Assembly (NCBI RefSeq): GCF_020880695.1
Contig: NZ_JAJIWO010000001.1
Span: 620,001 to 684,000 of the forward strand
Length of the DNA stretch: 64,000 nt
From: Mucilaginibacter sp. UR6-11
GTDB taxonomy: Bacteria > Bacteroidota > Bacteroidia > Sphingobacteriales > Sphingobacteriaceae
Reading direction: 5' to 3'
The notes below the pieces were generated by a model. It worked only from the letters and a program-made list of their open reading frames with translations, was not told where the DNA came from and searched no databases. The translations under genes were made by a program, and so were the position numbers. This document shows, piece after piece, positions 18,061 to 27,085 of this stretch (the stretch's first letter is position 1; each line of letters opens with the position of its first letter).

Positions 18061-18608
18061 ACGGCTCCCCGCTCCTTTCTGGCTAAATGTGCCGCTCCAA
18101 CCAACGCCATCATCAGCAAGATAGAAATAGCCTCAAACGGCAGCAAATAGCGGGTCATTAAATTTATGCCGATGTTATTTACGGTTATATCATTAGGCCC
18201 AATAGCAGCGTTAGTTGCGACAGCTTGTTTTATCCAGGGCAAGTTACCGGCTCCGGTTTTAATCAGCACATTTACCATCACTACAAAAAATAAGGCTGCA
18301 AATAATATGGCCGGCAATTTATTCAGGCTGATGAATTTACTTTTTTGCTGTTGTAATATGTTCAAAGTCTCCCTGCCTGATAGCATGAAGGCAAACAATA
18401 TCAACACCAGCACCCCCCCTACATAAATTACAATCTGGGTTACTGCCACAAAATCGGCTAAAGCCAAAACGTAAAGGCCAGCCAGGCCAAACAGCGTTAT
18501 AAAAAACATAAAGATTGAACGTACCAGGTTTTTGCTGCCTGCCACAAACAACGCCGATGCCAGCACCACAAATGCCATTACATAAAAAAGCACCTGGCCT
18601 ATATTCAC
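18057..18608 (-). CDS. nuoJ: NADH-quinone oxidoreductase subunit J
   Basis: Membrane subunit of complex I, 183 aa, with five hydrophobic segments. It contains the conserved third-helix region around DFVAVTQIVIYVGGVLVLILF, which in complex I forms a pi-bulge involved in coupling. The start is GTG (18606-18608), overlapping the nuoI stop as GTGA; no in-frame ATG comes before the first helix. The stop overlaps nuoK by four bases. Both overlaps indicate one tightly coupled operon. Confidence 0.94.
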   Translation of the reverse strand: MNIGQVLFYVMAFVVLASALFVAGSKNLVRSIFMFFITLFGLAGLYVLALADFVAVTQIVIYVGGVLVLILFAFMLSGRETLNILQQQKSKFISLNKLPAILFAALFFVVMVNVLIKTGAGNLPWIKQAVATNAAIGPNDITVNNIGINLMTRYLLPFEAISILLMMALVGAAHLARKERGAV

Positions 18609-19198
18609 GCGTCGCCCTCCTTTTTATTTAGGGCGGCTAATTTGGCGGCCTGCCTTTCAGCTATCTGGTTTTCTAATAACTGCCTTTTCTCGGCCGCGAC
18701 TTCCGGCGCCATGTCGGCAAATTCATAGTTTAAATTCTTCAACTCAAAGACGCTCCTGTCATATTGGTTCGTCATGATGATACACTCGGTTGGACAAACT
18801 ATGGTACATAGGCCGCAATACATGCACTTGGCCATGTCTATATCAAACTTCGGTGCATATAATAATTTCTTTGAACCGTCCGAAGTTTCACCGATGGGGC
18901 CTGTTGTTGATTTTATCGATTCGATAGTGATGCAATCAACCGGGCAAATTTTGGCGCAAAGATCGCATACTATACAATCGTCTATCTCTACATCCAACTG
19001 GTATCGGCCCACTTCGGGCACGGGCAGTTTTTGATGCGGATATTGAATGGTATTGGTACTGCTGTCTAATTGTTTAAAGTAATTATCGTCGCTAACAGAA
19101 ATTACCCGGCGCTTCGCGTTTGATGCAAAGAGGTGCCTCCAGGTAAGGGATAGTCCCTTCATGGCAGTAGTAAATCCGTTTATTGCTCTTTTTAACAC
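18605..19198 (-). CDS. nuoI: NADH-quinone oxidoreductase subunit I
   Basis: The 2x[4Fe-4S] ferredoxin-like subunit of complex I that passes electrons towards the quinone site (197 aa). The cluster-binding motifs are complete: CIVCDLCAKIC from Cys75 to Cys85 and CMYCGLCTIVC from Cys125 to Cys135, each followed by the remote C-P partner. The N-terminal MKGLSLTWRHLF helix matches the membrane-surface helix of the family. The start is taken as GTG at 19198; an ATG 12 codons later is also possible. It sits 59 bases after nuoH and overlaps nuoJ by four. Confidence 0.95.
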   Translation of the reverse strand: MLKRAINGFTTAMKGLSLTWRHLFASNAKRRVISVSDDNYFKQLDSSTNTIQYPHQKLPVPEVGRYQLDVEIDDCIVCDLCAKICPVDCITIESIKSTTGPIGETSDGSKKLLYAPKFDIDMAKCMYCGLCTIVCPTECIIMTNQYDRSVFELKNLNYEFADMAPEVAAEKRQLLENQIAERQAAKLAALNKKEGDA

Positions 19199-19257
19199 TT
19201 TATTATTTTGATTTCACCGATTACATTCCTAATCTCTAATTAACTAATCTCTAATAC

Positions 19258-20328
19258 CTACATCAACCACAACCGCCACACGCCTGATATCAGCATACAT
19301 AAAAATGCCAGCGGTGTTAATACTTTCCAGCATAGATTCATTAACTGATCCACGCGTAAACGGGGTAATGTCCATCGTATCCACATTTGTACAGCAATTA
19401 AGGCCAATGTTTTTGCAGCTATCCAGAATATGCCCCAAGCTGTATTGGTAGTCCAATCTGCCAGATGTATTGCGCCTATATTTGGCAACGGAGTGTTCCA
19501 GGCGCCTAAAAATAAAATAACGCCTATCATTGACACCAAAAACATCATGGCATATTCGGCCAAAAATACCAGCGCAAACTGCAAACCGGTAAATTCGGTA
19601 TGGAAACCGGCCACCAGTTCAGATTCGGCCTCGGGGATATCAAAAGGCGCACGGTTACTCTCGGCCAGTGAGGCTATGAAGTAAATTACAAATGCAATGA
19701 TCAGGTGCGGCGCCCTAAAAATATTCCACGCCAGTATACCGCCGTTGGCAGATACATCAAAGAAGCCTAAAAACTTTATTTTTTCTGTGGATAATATCCC
19801 CTGTTGTAAAGCTATCTCCTGAAGGTCAAGTGTCTGTGCAATCATTACCACAGCTATCAGGGCAAAGCCCGCAGGGATCTCATAAGAAATGATTTGTGCA
19901 GCCGACCGCATTGCGCCCAGTATAGCGTATTTGTTGTTTGATCCCCATCCGGCCATTAATATGCCCAGGGTTTCTATCGATATGATTGCGAGGATATAAT
20001 ACAACCCGATATTAATCTTAGCCGGCACTAAACCCGGCGCCCAGGGTAAGGCCGCAAAACCCAAATAAACCGCTACAAATATGATAACCGGGGCCATTAA
20101 AAACAGCACTTTATCTGCAGCGGCGGGTATAATCAATTCTTTTTGAATAAGCTTCATTATATCGGCAAGCGTTTGCAGCATGCCATACTTACCCACCTCG
20201 GTTGGGCCCAGCCGGTCTTGTATAAAGGCAGAAAGTTTGCGCTCTGCATATACGCCGAACAGCGTAAACACAGCCACAAAAGCAAATAAGCCTATCGCAA
20301 TAATGAAATATGTACTATAAAAGTTCAA
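19258..20328 (-). CDS. nuoH: NADH-quinone oxidoreductase subunit H
   Basis: Complex I subunit H, the heel of the membrane arm and part of the quinone-binding chamber (356 aa, 8-9 helices). The signature motifs are AERKLSAFIQDRLGPTEVG near residue 28 and ESNRAPFDIPEAESELVAG near residue 222, both lining the quinone tunnel. There is no ATG near the first helix, so the start is the TTG at 20328. The frame is open for 24 more codons upstream but without ATG or GTG. It is the first gene of this nuo run; nuoA to nuoG are missing on its upstream side, where murI lies instead. Confidence 0.94.
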   Translation of the reverse strand: MNFYSTYFIIAIGLFAFVAVFTLFGVYAERKLSAFIQDRLGPTEVGKYGMLQTLADIMKLIQKELIIPAAADKVLFLMAPVIIFVAVYLGFAALPWAPGLVPAKINIGLYYILAIISIETLGILMAGWGSNNKYAILGAMRSAAQIISYEIPAGFALIAVVMIAQTLDLQEIALQQGILSTEKIKFLGFFDVSANGGILAWNIFRAPHLIIAFVIYFIASLAESNRAPFDIPEAESELVAGFHTEFTGLQFALVFLAEYAMMFLVSMIGVILFLGAWNTPLPNIGAIHLADWTTNTAWGIFWIAAKTLALIAVQMWIRWTLPRLRVDQLMNLCWKVLTPLAFLCMLISGVWRLWLM

Positions 20329-20345
20329 CCGGTTTGCTTTAGCTG

Positions 20346-20353
20346 CAAACTTA
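20346..20353 (-). promoter_or_regulatory. Possible -7 box (TAAGTTTG) of the nuoH operon
   Basis: TAAGTTTG on the minus strand matches TAnnTTTG and lies 17 bases before the nuoH TTG start. No clear -33 TTG is present. Confidence 0.45.
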
Positions 20354-20372
20354 ATAAATTTTGAATTGATTG

Positions 20373-20402
20373 AGTTGACTAACCGCCATAAAGTTGACTA
20401 AA
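20373..20402. repeat. Direct repeat AGTTGACTAA upstream of nuoH
   Basis: AGTTGACTAA occurs at 20373-20382 and again at 20392-20401, 19 bases apart, just upstream of the putative nuoH -7 box. The near two-turn spacing is compatible with a regulator site. Confidence 0.5.
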
Positions 20403-20519
20403 CTGGTAGGATTAATTAAAATTTACAAAGCCCCGGCTAAATCCTCCTCAAACGAAAGCGCTAAGAAAAACAATTTTGCCAAGCTATTTTATCCCATCCT
20501 TTGGAGAGGCTACATAGGC

Positions 20520-21359
20520 CTAGCAACTAAATTCGGTAACCGATACAAATTCTGAGGTTACAGGCGCCGAAAAGAAGCGCGAAGCATGATGATCAAATTC
20601 GGCGGTATCATCTGTAGTAGTATAGAATTTACGTGTACCTTCTTTACTTATTTTTTGTTCCAGTTCAGGGTGGCGCTGCAAATAATCGGCCAGGCTTTTG
20701 GCTACGATATCGCCCTGCGCTATTACATTTACGTTGGCCGGCAAATGCGCTTTTATTTTATCCTGTAATAACGGATAATGCGTACAGGCCAGTAACAGCG
20801 TATCAATATTGGCTGACTGTGACATGATCTCATCCAGGTATTCTTTGATAAAATAATCTGATCCCGGTTTTTCGTATTCGCCGCTCTCAACCAGGGGCAC
20901 CCATAGCGGGCACGCCTGCTGGTAAACCTTTAAATCAGGAAAAAACTTTTGGATCTCAATCAGGTATGATTCTGATTGTACGGTACCTGTTGTGCCCAAT
21001 ACGCCTATCTCTTTTGTGGTTGAATAGTTACCAATAACCTCGGCTGTAGGCCTTATCACGCCCAGTACCCTTTTAGTTGGATCAAGGCCCTGCATATCCT
21101 TTTGTTGAATAGTGCGCAACGCCTTGGCTGATGCGGTGTTACAGGCCAGTATAATAAGCGGGCAGCCCTGCTTAAACAACCACTGCACACATTCCCAGGT
21201 ATATTGGTGGATAGTATTGAACGACCGGTTACCGTAAGGCGCACGGCTGTTATCTCCCAGGTAAATATAATCATAGCCCGGTAACTGCCCGGCAATAGAC
21301 CGGAATACAGTAAGCCCGCCTATCCCCGAATCAAAAATACCTATTGGCGTGTTTGGCAT
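20520..21359 (-). CDS. murI: Glutamate racemase
   Basis: Cytoplasmic enzyme that makes D-glutamate for peptidoglycan (279 aa). The two catalytic cysteines are visible: Cys73 in ILACNTAS and Cys192 in LLACTHYP, and the N-terminal IGIFDSGIGGLTV and GDNSRAPYG loops are typical. It stands at the end of the conserved envelope cluster (bamA, ompH, ompH, murI) but a strong hairpin terminator separates it from the ompH genes. Identity is firm. Confidence 0.96.
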   Translation of the reverse strand: MPNTPIGIFDSGIGGLTVFRSIAGQLPGYDYIYLGDNSRAPYGNRSFNTIHQYTWECVQWLFKQGCPLIILACNTASAKALRTIQQKDMQGLDPTKRVLGVIRPTAEVIGNYSTTKEIGVLGTTGTVQSESYLIEIQKFFPDLKVYQQACPLWVPLVESGEYEKPGSDYFIKEYLDEIMSQSANIDTLLLACTHYPLLQDKIKAHLPANVNVIAQGDIVAKSLADYLQRHPELEQKISKEGTRKFYTTTDDTAEFDHHASRFFSAPVTSEFVSVTEFSC

Positions 21360-21431
21360 AGTTAAATATTAATTATTAGCGATAAAGATCAGCGAAACCG
21401 TTATCAAAAAATCTTTGACCCAAAAATAAAA

Positions 21432-21458
21432 AAAGCGCCCTGTATCGGAGGGCGCTTT
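21432..21458 (-). terminator. Terminator after the bamA-ompH-ompH genes
   Basis: AAAGCGCCC pairs perfectly with GGGCGCTTT around a 9-base loop, and on the minus strand a TTTTATTTTT run follows. It lies 20 bases past the ompH stop and before murI. Confidence 0.9.
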
Positions 21459-21477
21459 CAAATGTTTTTATTAAATC

Positions 21478-21990
21478 TTACTTAACACCTAATTTAAGCT
21501 TTACCGCAGCCATCAGATCATCAGCCGGTGGCGATACCAATAAAGCGGTTTGTGATGAATCCAACACATAGTTATAGCCTTTTTCTTTAGCTACTGCTGA
21601 TATTGCATTATGAACCTTATCAAGTAATGGTTTCATCAACTCATTTCCTTTAGCTTCAACTTGTTGTTGCGCGTTAGTTTGATAATCCTGAGCGCGTTTT
21701 TGCAGGTCAGCTAATTCGCTTTGTTTAACTGTTTTTACAGCGTCAGTCATGGTAGCTTGTTTAGACTGGTAATCTGCGCTTTTTGTTTGTAGCTCAGTAC
21801 CTAAGTTTTGGAGTACATCCATAAATGTCTTTTTAAAAGCATCCATTTGTGTATTAACCGTCTTTAATTCAGGCATAGCTTGAATTAAATCGTTTGTATT
21901 AATATATCCAATTTTTGTTTGTGCCTTGGCAAAGTTGCCCATCGATATCATGCATACTGCAACTAAAGCAACTTTAAATAGTTTTTTCAT
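21478..21990 (-). CDS. Skp/OmpH-family periplasmic chaperone (second copy)
   Basis: A 170-aa periplasmic chaperone of the Skp/OmpH family that escorts unfolded outer-membrane proteins. The signal peptide ends near FAKAQ, followed by the characteristic KIGYINTNDLIQAMPE strand and a long lysine/glutamine-rich coiled-coil arm (about residues 50-125). The C terminus returns to the trimerisation core with VLDSSQTALLVSPP. It is the second of two paralogues in tandem behind bamA, a very common Bacteroidota arrangement. Confidence 0.9.
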   Translation of the reverse strand: MKKLFKVALVAVCMISMGNFAKAQTKIGYINTNDLIQAMPELKTVNTQMDAFKKTFMDVLQNLGTELQTKSADYQSKQATMTDAVKTVKQSELADLQKRAQDYQTNAQQQVEAKGNELMKPLLDKVHNAISAVAKEKGYNYVLDSSQTALLVSPPADDLMAAVKLKLGVK

Positions 21991-22044
21991 TGTTTTTTTG
22001 TCTGTGTTTAATTTTAATAATGTGCGATTATATATATAAAAAGT

Positions 22045-22575
22045 TTATTTAGCAAATACTCCCGGTTTTAATCCCAGGCGTGTTATAACGTCAGCGCTCT
22101 TATCATAACGCGGATTAGCGTAAAGCATTATAACTTCACTGTTTTTATCAAATATCATATCCAGGTTTTCGGCCTCGGCAACAGCTTGCACCGCTTTAGC
22201 CACCCTATCCTGTATAGGTTTCATTACCGCGCTGCTTTTGGTTTCTAACTCACCGTTAGGACCAAATTTTTGGCGCTGAAAGTCTTTAGCTGCTTTTTCT
22301 TTAACGATAACCTCGTCTTCACGTCGTTTTTTCATATCTGCAGACATCAACACCTGATCAGCCTGGTAGGCTTTGTACATCCTGTCAATTTCCTGAAAGC
22401 GGCTATCCACTTCTTTTTGCCATTGATCTGATAATGCCCCCAGTTGTTTTTGGGCAGATACATAATCTGGCATATGTTTTAAGATATACTCAGAATCAAC
22501 ATAAGCAAACCGTTGCGCAAATGCGCCGGTGAATGCTAAAAACGTAAAAGCCAGTACTAAAATTACCTTTTTCAT
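22045..22575 (-). CDS. Skp/OmpH-family periplasmic chaperone (first copy)
   Basis: The other Skp-like chaperone (176 aa), immediately behind bamA with a 12-base gap. It has a signal peptide ending at AFAQ, the core strand RFAYVDSEYILKHMPDY, a charged coiled-coil hairpin in the middle and a C-terminal strand with MIFDKNSEVIMLYANP. The two copies differ clearly, and this one has more lysine and arginine in the arm. The role is to deliver barrel proteins to the Bam machine encoded upstream. Confidence 0.9.
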   Translation of the reverse strand: MKKVILVLAFTFLAFTGAFAQRFAYVDSEYILKHMPDYVSAQKQLGALSDQWQKEVDSRFQEIDRMYKAYQADQVLMSADMKKRREDEVIVKEKAAKDFQRQKFGPNGELETKSSAVMKPIQDRVAKAVQAVAEAENLDMIFDKNSEVIMLYANPRYDKSADVITRLGLKPGVFAK

Positions 22576-22587
22576 TAGTTTTTTTTC

Positions 22588-25134
22588 TTAGTTAAATCCG
22601 CCGCTTAAGCTTTGCGCAATAGAGAAGCTAAATTGCCCCTTATTGGCAGACGGTATTCCGGGTATCGGATCATAGCCATAACCATAATCCAAACCAAGTA
22701 AACCAAAAATAGGTAAAAATATCCGTGCGCCAATACCTGTTGATCTTCTAACATTATACGGATTAAATTGAGAGAACTTATCCCAAACGTTACCACCTTC
22801 AGCAAATACCAATAAAAATATGGTTGCCGATGAACTGGTAATAACAGGGTGACGGATCTCAAAGGTTAATTTATCATAAATAGCGCTGCCCGGGTTATTG
22901 TTAGCATTAAAGTGTGAGCCTACCGGTACTATCGAGAAGTTTTCATAACCACGCAAGCCTATGATATCACTACCTTGTAAAAACTGGTAGCTCTGCATAC
23001 CGTCACCACCCAGTTTAAAGCGTTCAAACGGCGATCCGGGAACGGCTGAATTATACTCGCCCAGGAAACCAAATCTTGTTTGCGTCATCAGGGTAAATTT
23101 ACCGGCAAGGTGAACAAACCACTGCGCATCAAACTTAACCTTGTAGTATTCTACAAAATGATACAATTGTTCCTGCGTTGGCGGCAGCTTGTAGTTAATG
23201 TTGTTAAACAATGAATATGGCGGCGTACCCTGTAAAGTAAACTTAATGTTTGAGCCACCTGTAGGGAAGATTGGCGAGCCTTCTAACGAGTTACGCGAAA
23301 GTTCCTGCGTTAGTTTAATATTATACGAAGTACCATTTGAGAACAGGTAACCCGGATAGTTATCTAAAGCGTAATGGTCAACATTTAATGAATAATTTAA
23401 CTGGAAGTGGTTATCCGGCCATTTTAAACGCTTTCCTAAAGTAACACCAATACCGTTTATACGCAGGTGGTTATAGTTAGGGTCTGTTTTGGCATAATAC
23501 TGACCTGATGAGCTTAACTGGGTATAAGCCGAAACCGCAAAGTATATTGGCCTTTTTCCACCCAACCATGGCTCAGAAAATGTAAACGAGTAATTCTGAT
23601 ATGATCTTCCGCTTGACTGGCCTCTTAAGCTCAATTTTTCACCGTCACCTTTTGGCAGTGGTTTATAGTCCTTAAGATGGAAGATGTTTCTTATAGCGAA
23701 GTTGTTAAAGGTTAAACCTAATGTACCCACAAACTGGCCACCACCAAAACCGCCCGAAAGCTCAACCTGATCTGATGGTTTTTCAACCACGTTATAGATC
23801 AAATCAACTGTGCCATCCTGTGGATTAATGTTAACCGGTCTTGGTTCGGTTTTTTGGTCGTCAAAGTTTCCTAACTGGCCAATTATCCGCGTACTTTCAA
23901 CCAATAATGCTTTGTTAAATTTTTGTCCGGGTAAAGTTTGCAATTCGCGTATAACCACTTTATCGTTGGTTACATCATTGCCTTTCACGGTTACGCGGTT
24001 AATGGTATACTGTGGGCCTTCATATACCCTTATATCCAAATCAACAGTATCATTATGGATACGGGTTTGTACCGGATCGGCGCTATACGTCAGGTATCCA
24101 TCATTTAAATAAAGTGATGAAACATCGTCCCCGCCGGGACCGCCGCCACTTAATCTTTTGCTTAAAACCTCTTCGCTAAAAACATCGCCTTTTTTTATGC
24201 GTAATATCAAGTCTAAAGTCTTGTTGTCATATTTAGCATTACCAGACCATTTAATGTTACCGAAATAATATTTAGGGCCTTCAAAAACTTTAATTTTCAC
24301 ATCAACCGTTTGACTATCATGTTTGGTAACGGTATCGCTTATCAATGCGGCATCGCGGTAACCGGCAGCCTGCATTTTTTCAATCAGGTTTTGTTTATCT
24401 TCCAGATATTTATCAGCCTTAAATTTTTTCGACCCAAAAATGTTATAAAATTTACGGCTGCGTGTTTTTGATAAATAACCTCTTAATTTCCCCTGCGAGA
24501 AATCTTTGTTACCTTCAAAAGTAACCGAGTTTATCATCACTTTTTTGCCTTTATCAATAACCACATCCAAAATTAAACTATTGGCATCACCCGGATCGGG
24601 CCTTTGTTTGATGGTTACCGTGGTATTTAAAAATCCTTTTTCGTTAAAAAAACGTTTGATGATAGCGGTAGTACGCGTCAACAGGTTGGCGTTAACAATT
24701 TTTCCTTTATCATCTAATTTCTTGTTCAGGTCGTCAATTTCGCTTTTGCGGATACCTATTAAGCGTAAATTTGATAAACGCGGCAGTTCTTTAATAGCTA
24801 TCTCAAGATAAACAGTGTCTAAGCTAATTTTGGTGATATTTAACTGTACATCATCAAATAAATTTTCTTTGTACAGGTTTTTAACAATGGTAGCGCTGGC
24901 TTCGCCGGGTAAAAGCAATTTATCACCTTTATTCACTTTGGCTATTTGAAGCAACACTTCTTTATCCAGGTGCTGGGTACCGGTAATAGTAACACCGCCA
25001 ACGATGTACTCTTTAGGATTTAAATAGCTCAATGTATCAGATGATGATCTAAACATTTGAGTATTATTTTTAACCTGGGCCAGGGCAGCAGTACTTATTA
25101 CGGAGAAAAGAATAGCAAACAGAAATTTATTCAT
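22588..25134 (-). CDS. bamA: Outer-membrane protein assembly factor BamA
   Basis: Central outer-membrane insertase (848 aa). A signal peptide (ending in ALAQ) precedes about five POTRA domains that fill residues 40-430, with typical openings such as VGGVTITGTQHLDKEVLLQI and VMINSVTFEGNKDFSQG. The C-terminal half is a 16-strand barrel with the conserved LRGYENFSIVP strand and the terminal region ending SIAQSLSGGFN. The long spacer of ~30 residues before POTRA 1 is usual in Bacteroidota. It is followed directly by the two Skp-like genes, which supply its substrates. Confidence 0.95.
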   Translation of the reverse strand: MNKFLFAILFSVISTAALAQVKNNTQMFRSSSDTLSYLNPKEYIVGGVTITGTQHLDKEVLLQIAKVNKGDKLLLPGEASATIVKNLYKENLFDDVQLNITKISLDTVYLEIAIKELPRLSNLRLIGIRKSEIDDLNKKLDDKGKIVNANLLTRTTAIIKRFFNEKGFLNTTVTIKQRPDPGDANSLILDVVIDKGKKVMINSVTFEGNKDFSQGKLRGYLSKTRSRKFYNIFGSKKFKADKYLEDKQNLIEKMQAAGYRDAALISDTVTKHDSQTVDVKIKVFEGPKYYFGNIKWSGNAKYDNKTLDLILRIKKGDVFSEEVLSKRLSGGGPGGDDVSSLYLNDGYLTYSADPVQTRIHNDTVDLDIRVYEGPQYTINRVTVKGNDVTNDKVVIRELQTLPGQKFNKALLVESTRIIGQLGNFDDQKTEPRPVNINPQDGTVDLIYNVVEKPSDQVELSGGFGGGQFVGTLGLTFNNFAIRNIFHLKDYKPLPKGDGEKLSLRGQSSGRSYQNYSFTFSEPWLGGKRPIYFAVSAYTQLSSSGQYYAKTDPNYNHLRINGIGVTLGKRLKWPDNHFQLNYSLNVDHYALDNYPGYLFSNGTSYNIKLTQELSRNSLEGSPIFPTGGSNIKFTLQGTPPYSLFNNINYKLPPTQEQLYHFVEYYKVKFDAQWFVHLAGKFTLMTQTRFGFLGEYNSAVPGSPFERFKLGGDGMQSYQFLQGSDIIGLRGYENFSIVPVGSHFNANNNPGSAIYDKLTFEIRHPVITSSSATIFLLVFAEGGNVWDKFSQFNPYNVRRSTGIGARIFLPIFGLLGLDYGYGYDPIPGIPSANKGQFSFSIAQSLSGGFN

Positions 25135-25197
25135 TCGGATATTTTAGTGGGCTAAAAATAATTTATACAGTTGTTAAAATTTGTTAAAAGAAAAAAT

Positions 25198-25938
25198 TTA
25201 GTTGACTTGCTCGCTTGTCATACCAAAACGGCGCTCGCGTTTTTGATAATCTAATATCGCTTCATACAGATCTTCTTTCCTGAAATCGGGCCATAATTTT
25301 GTTGTAAAATACAATTCAGCATAGGCTATTTGCCAAAGCAAATAGTTACTTATTCTAAATTCGCCACTGGTTCTTATCAACAATTCCGGGTCGGGCATAT
25401 CACCGGTATATAAGTTGCTTTCAAAAAGCTTCTCATCTATGTCATCGATGTTAATTTCGCCACTCTGCACTTTAGCAGCTATATTTTTTGCTGCCTGTAC
25501 AATTTCGCGCCGTGAGCTGTAGCTTAACGCCAGCGTTAACACCAAGCCGGTATTGCCCGCCGTAGTATTAATAGCATTAGTTAGCTCGTCATAACATTTT
25601 TTGGGCAGCATAGTCAAATCGCCTATGGCGTTCAGGCGAACATTTTTTTCCATAAAGTTTCTGATCTCTTTGTGGATGGTACTAACCATTAATTCCATAA
25701 TGGCCATAACCTCTAACTTGGGCCGGTTCCAGTTTTCGGACGAAAAAGTATATAACGTAAGATATTTAAGGCCGAGGTTAACCCCGCCCTCTACTACGTC
25801 CCTGACAGAAAGCACACCACTGTGGTGACCGAATATTCTTAATTTGCCTTTGTCCTTCGCCCATCTGCCATTGCCATCCATAATGATAGCGATGTGCTGC
25901 GGTAACTTTAACAAATCAATCTGATCCTTATAACTCAT
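25198..25938 (-). CDS. uppS: Isoprenyl (undecaprenyl) diphosphate synthase
   Basis: Cis-prenyltransferase that makes the C55 lipid carrier used for peptidoglycan and O-antigen (246 aa). The catalytic aspartate is Asp21 in IIMDGNGRWAK, and FSSENWNRP and LLIRTSGEFRISNYLLWQ complete the diphosphate-binding and chain-length motifs. It starts at the ATG 25938 and is followed by bamA 63 bases on, as in most Bacteroidota. Identity is firm. Confidence 0.97.
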   Translation of the reverse strand: MSYKDQIDLLKLPQHIAIIMDGNGRWAKDKGKLRIFGHHSGVLSVRDVVEGGVNLGLKYLTLYTFSSENWNRPKLEVMAIMELMVSTIHKEIRNFMEKNVRLNAIGDLTMLPKKCYDELTNAINTTAGNTGLVLTLALSYSSRREIVQAAKNIAAKVQSGEINIDDIDEKLFESNLYTGDMPDPELLIRTSGEFRISNYLLWQIAYAELYFTTKLWPDFRKEDLYEAILDYQKRERRFGMTSEQVN

Positions 25939-26305
25939 TTCCTTTGCCGATCAATAAAAGCCCATTAAGGCCTGCAATACGTGTTTTTAATAAAAAACGA
26001 TGTCTTAATAACACGCCCGATAATTATGCTTTTATTAAATAATGCCCAATTTTTCAGGTGACAAAGGTAAAACTTACTTTGTACTTTTTTAGTATGCAGA
26101 TGAAAAGAAAGTTTGCACAAAAATTTACCTGTTTTTTGCTTAGCTTTTGAGTATGTGAGGGTTGATATGTGCCATCCGCAGGATATTCTGCGGGGGACCT
26201 GACCACCGGTCAGAAAATCTTTATCTTTCTTTTTTCAGCTTTTCGCGGTGCATGGTGCCCCCACTCTGGCAAAGTCAGCGGTTGCTTCACAATGACAGTA
26301 CCGGG
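25939..26305. other. 367-base gap between uppS and DUF6089 gene
   Basis: No gene is visible. The gap holds a possible minus-strand -7 box for uppS, TACCTTTG (26069-26062); two adjacent hairpins, CCGCAG/CTGCGG (26176-26193) and CTGACC/GGTCAG (26199-26213); and near the DUF6089 stop a GGTTGCTTCACAATGACAG stretch (26280-26298) that looks like a remnant of a dispersed repeat also seen at 38294-38305 and 40996-41020. Confidence 0.6.
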
Positions 26306-27076
26306 TTAATAATAGCACTTTTGTGTTATAAAGGTATATGACAAAGTAAAACCTACAAAAAGATAGGTATCATGCGGCTGCAAATCACCGCGTTGCGTGC
26401 CTGTCGCGGCAGTTTGTCCGGCTGAGCGATCGGACAGTGCCAATGCTACCGAGCCGGGCTGCAGTTTGCTTTTATCAATATATACACCGCTTACGTCATC
26501 CAGATAATCTGTATAGGCTGTACGATAGCCCAGTTCTGCAGCTAAACTAAACCTGCCGGCTATATTATATTTTATGCCCACACCAAAGGGCACGGCTATA
26601 GCAGTATTAGCATAAGCTTTACCTTCAGTTTGATAATCCCGCAGATCATAGGTTTGCCCCCGGTAGGTTGCCTGCGGATTGTACGCCATATAAGCAATCC
26701 CCGCAAAAATATAAGGCGTATATACATTTTTGCTTACAGACGGAACATAGCTCATCAGGTTAAACTCGCCGGTTAGGCTGGCCTCATTTAACAACGTCCT
26801 GAAACTTAGGTTACGGTTACGCGCCTGTTGGTTTTTTGAGGTACTGTCGGCACCCGCTATACGGCCCAGGGTATAGCCAAGCTTTAATGAAAGATAGCCA
26901 TCAAAATTTCGCTTTACAAACAACCCGGCAGCCAGGCCTGATACTTTAATTGGGTTGGTCTGGTTCAGGTCGCCCATATAACCTGCCCCGCCGCCAAAGC
27001 CACCTATCTCCCAGGTCTGTGCCCGGACATTAAGCGAAACCACCAGGAATAAAATTACAAGTAACGTTTTAAACAT
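26306..27076 (-). CDS. DUF6089-type outer-membrane beta-barrel protein
   Basis: A 256-aa secreted protein with a signal peptide ending in NVRAQ and a repeating beta-barrel pattern: WEIGGFGGGAGYMGDL, a GYTLGRI strand, and a last strand ending in aromatics. It matches the DUF6089 family that in Bacteroidota sits between nadK and uppS. The ATG at 27076 is chosen over the TTG three codons earlier because it begins the signal peptide. It probably contributes to envelope assembly, but no function is established. Confidence 0.75.
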   Translation of the reverse strand: MFKTLLVILFLVVSLNVRAQTWEIGGFGGGAGYMGDLNQTNPIKVSGLAAGLFVKRNFDGYLSLKLGYTLGRIAGADSTSKNQQARNRNLSFRTLLNEASLTGEFNLMSYVPSVSKNVYTPYIFAGIAYMAYNPQATYRGQTYDLRDYQTEGKAYANTAIAVPFGVGIKYNIAGRFSLAAELGYRTAYTDYLDDVSGVYIDKSKLQPGSVALALSDRSAGQTAATGTQRGDLQPHDTYLFVGFTLSYTFITQKCYY

Positions 27077-27085
27077 CCACCCCAA

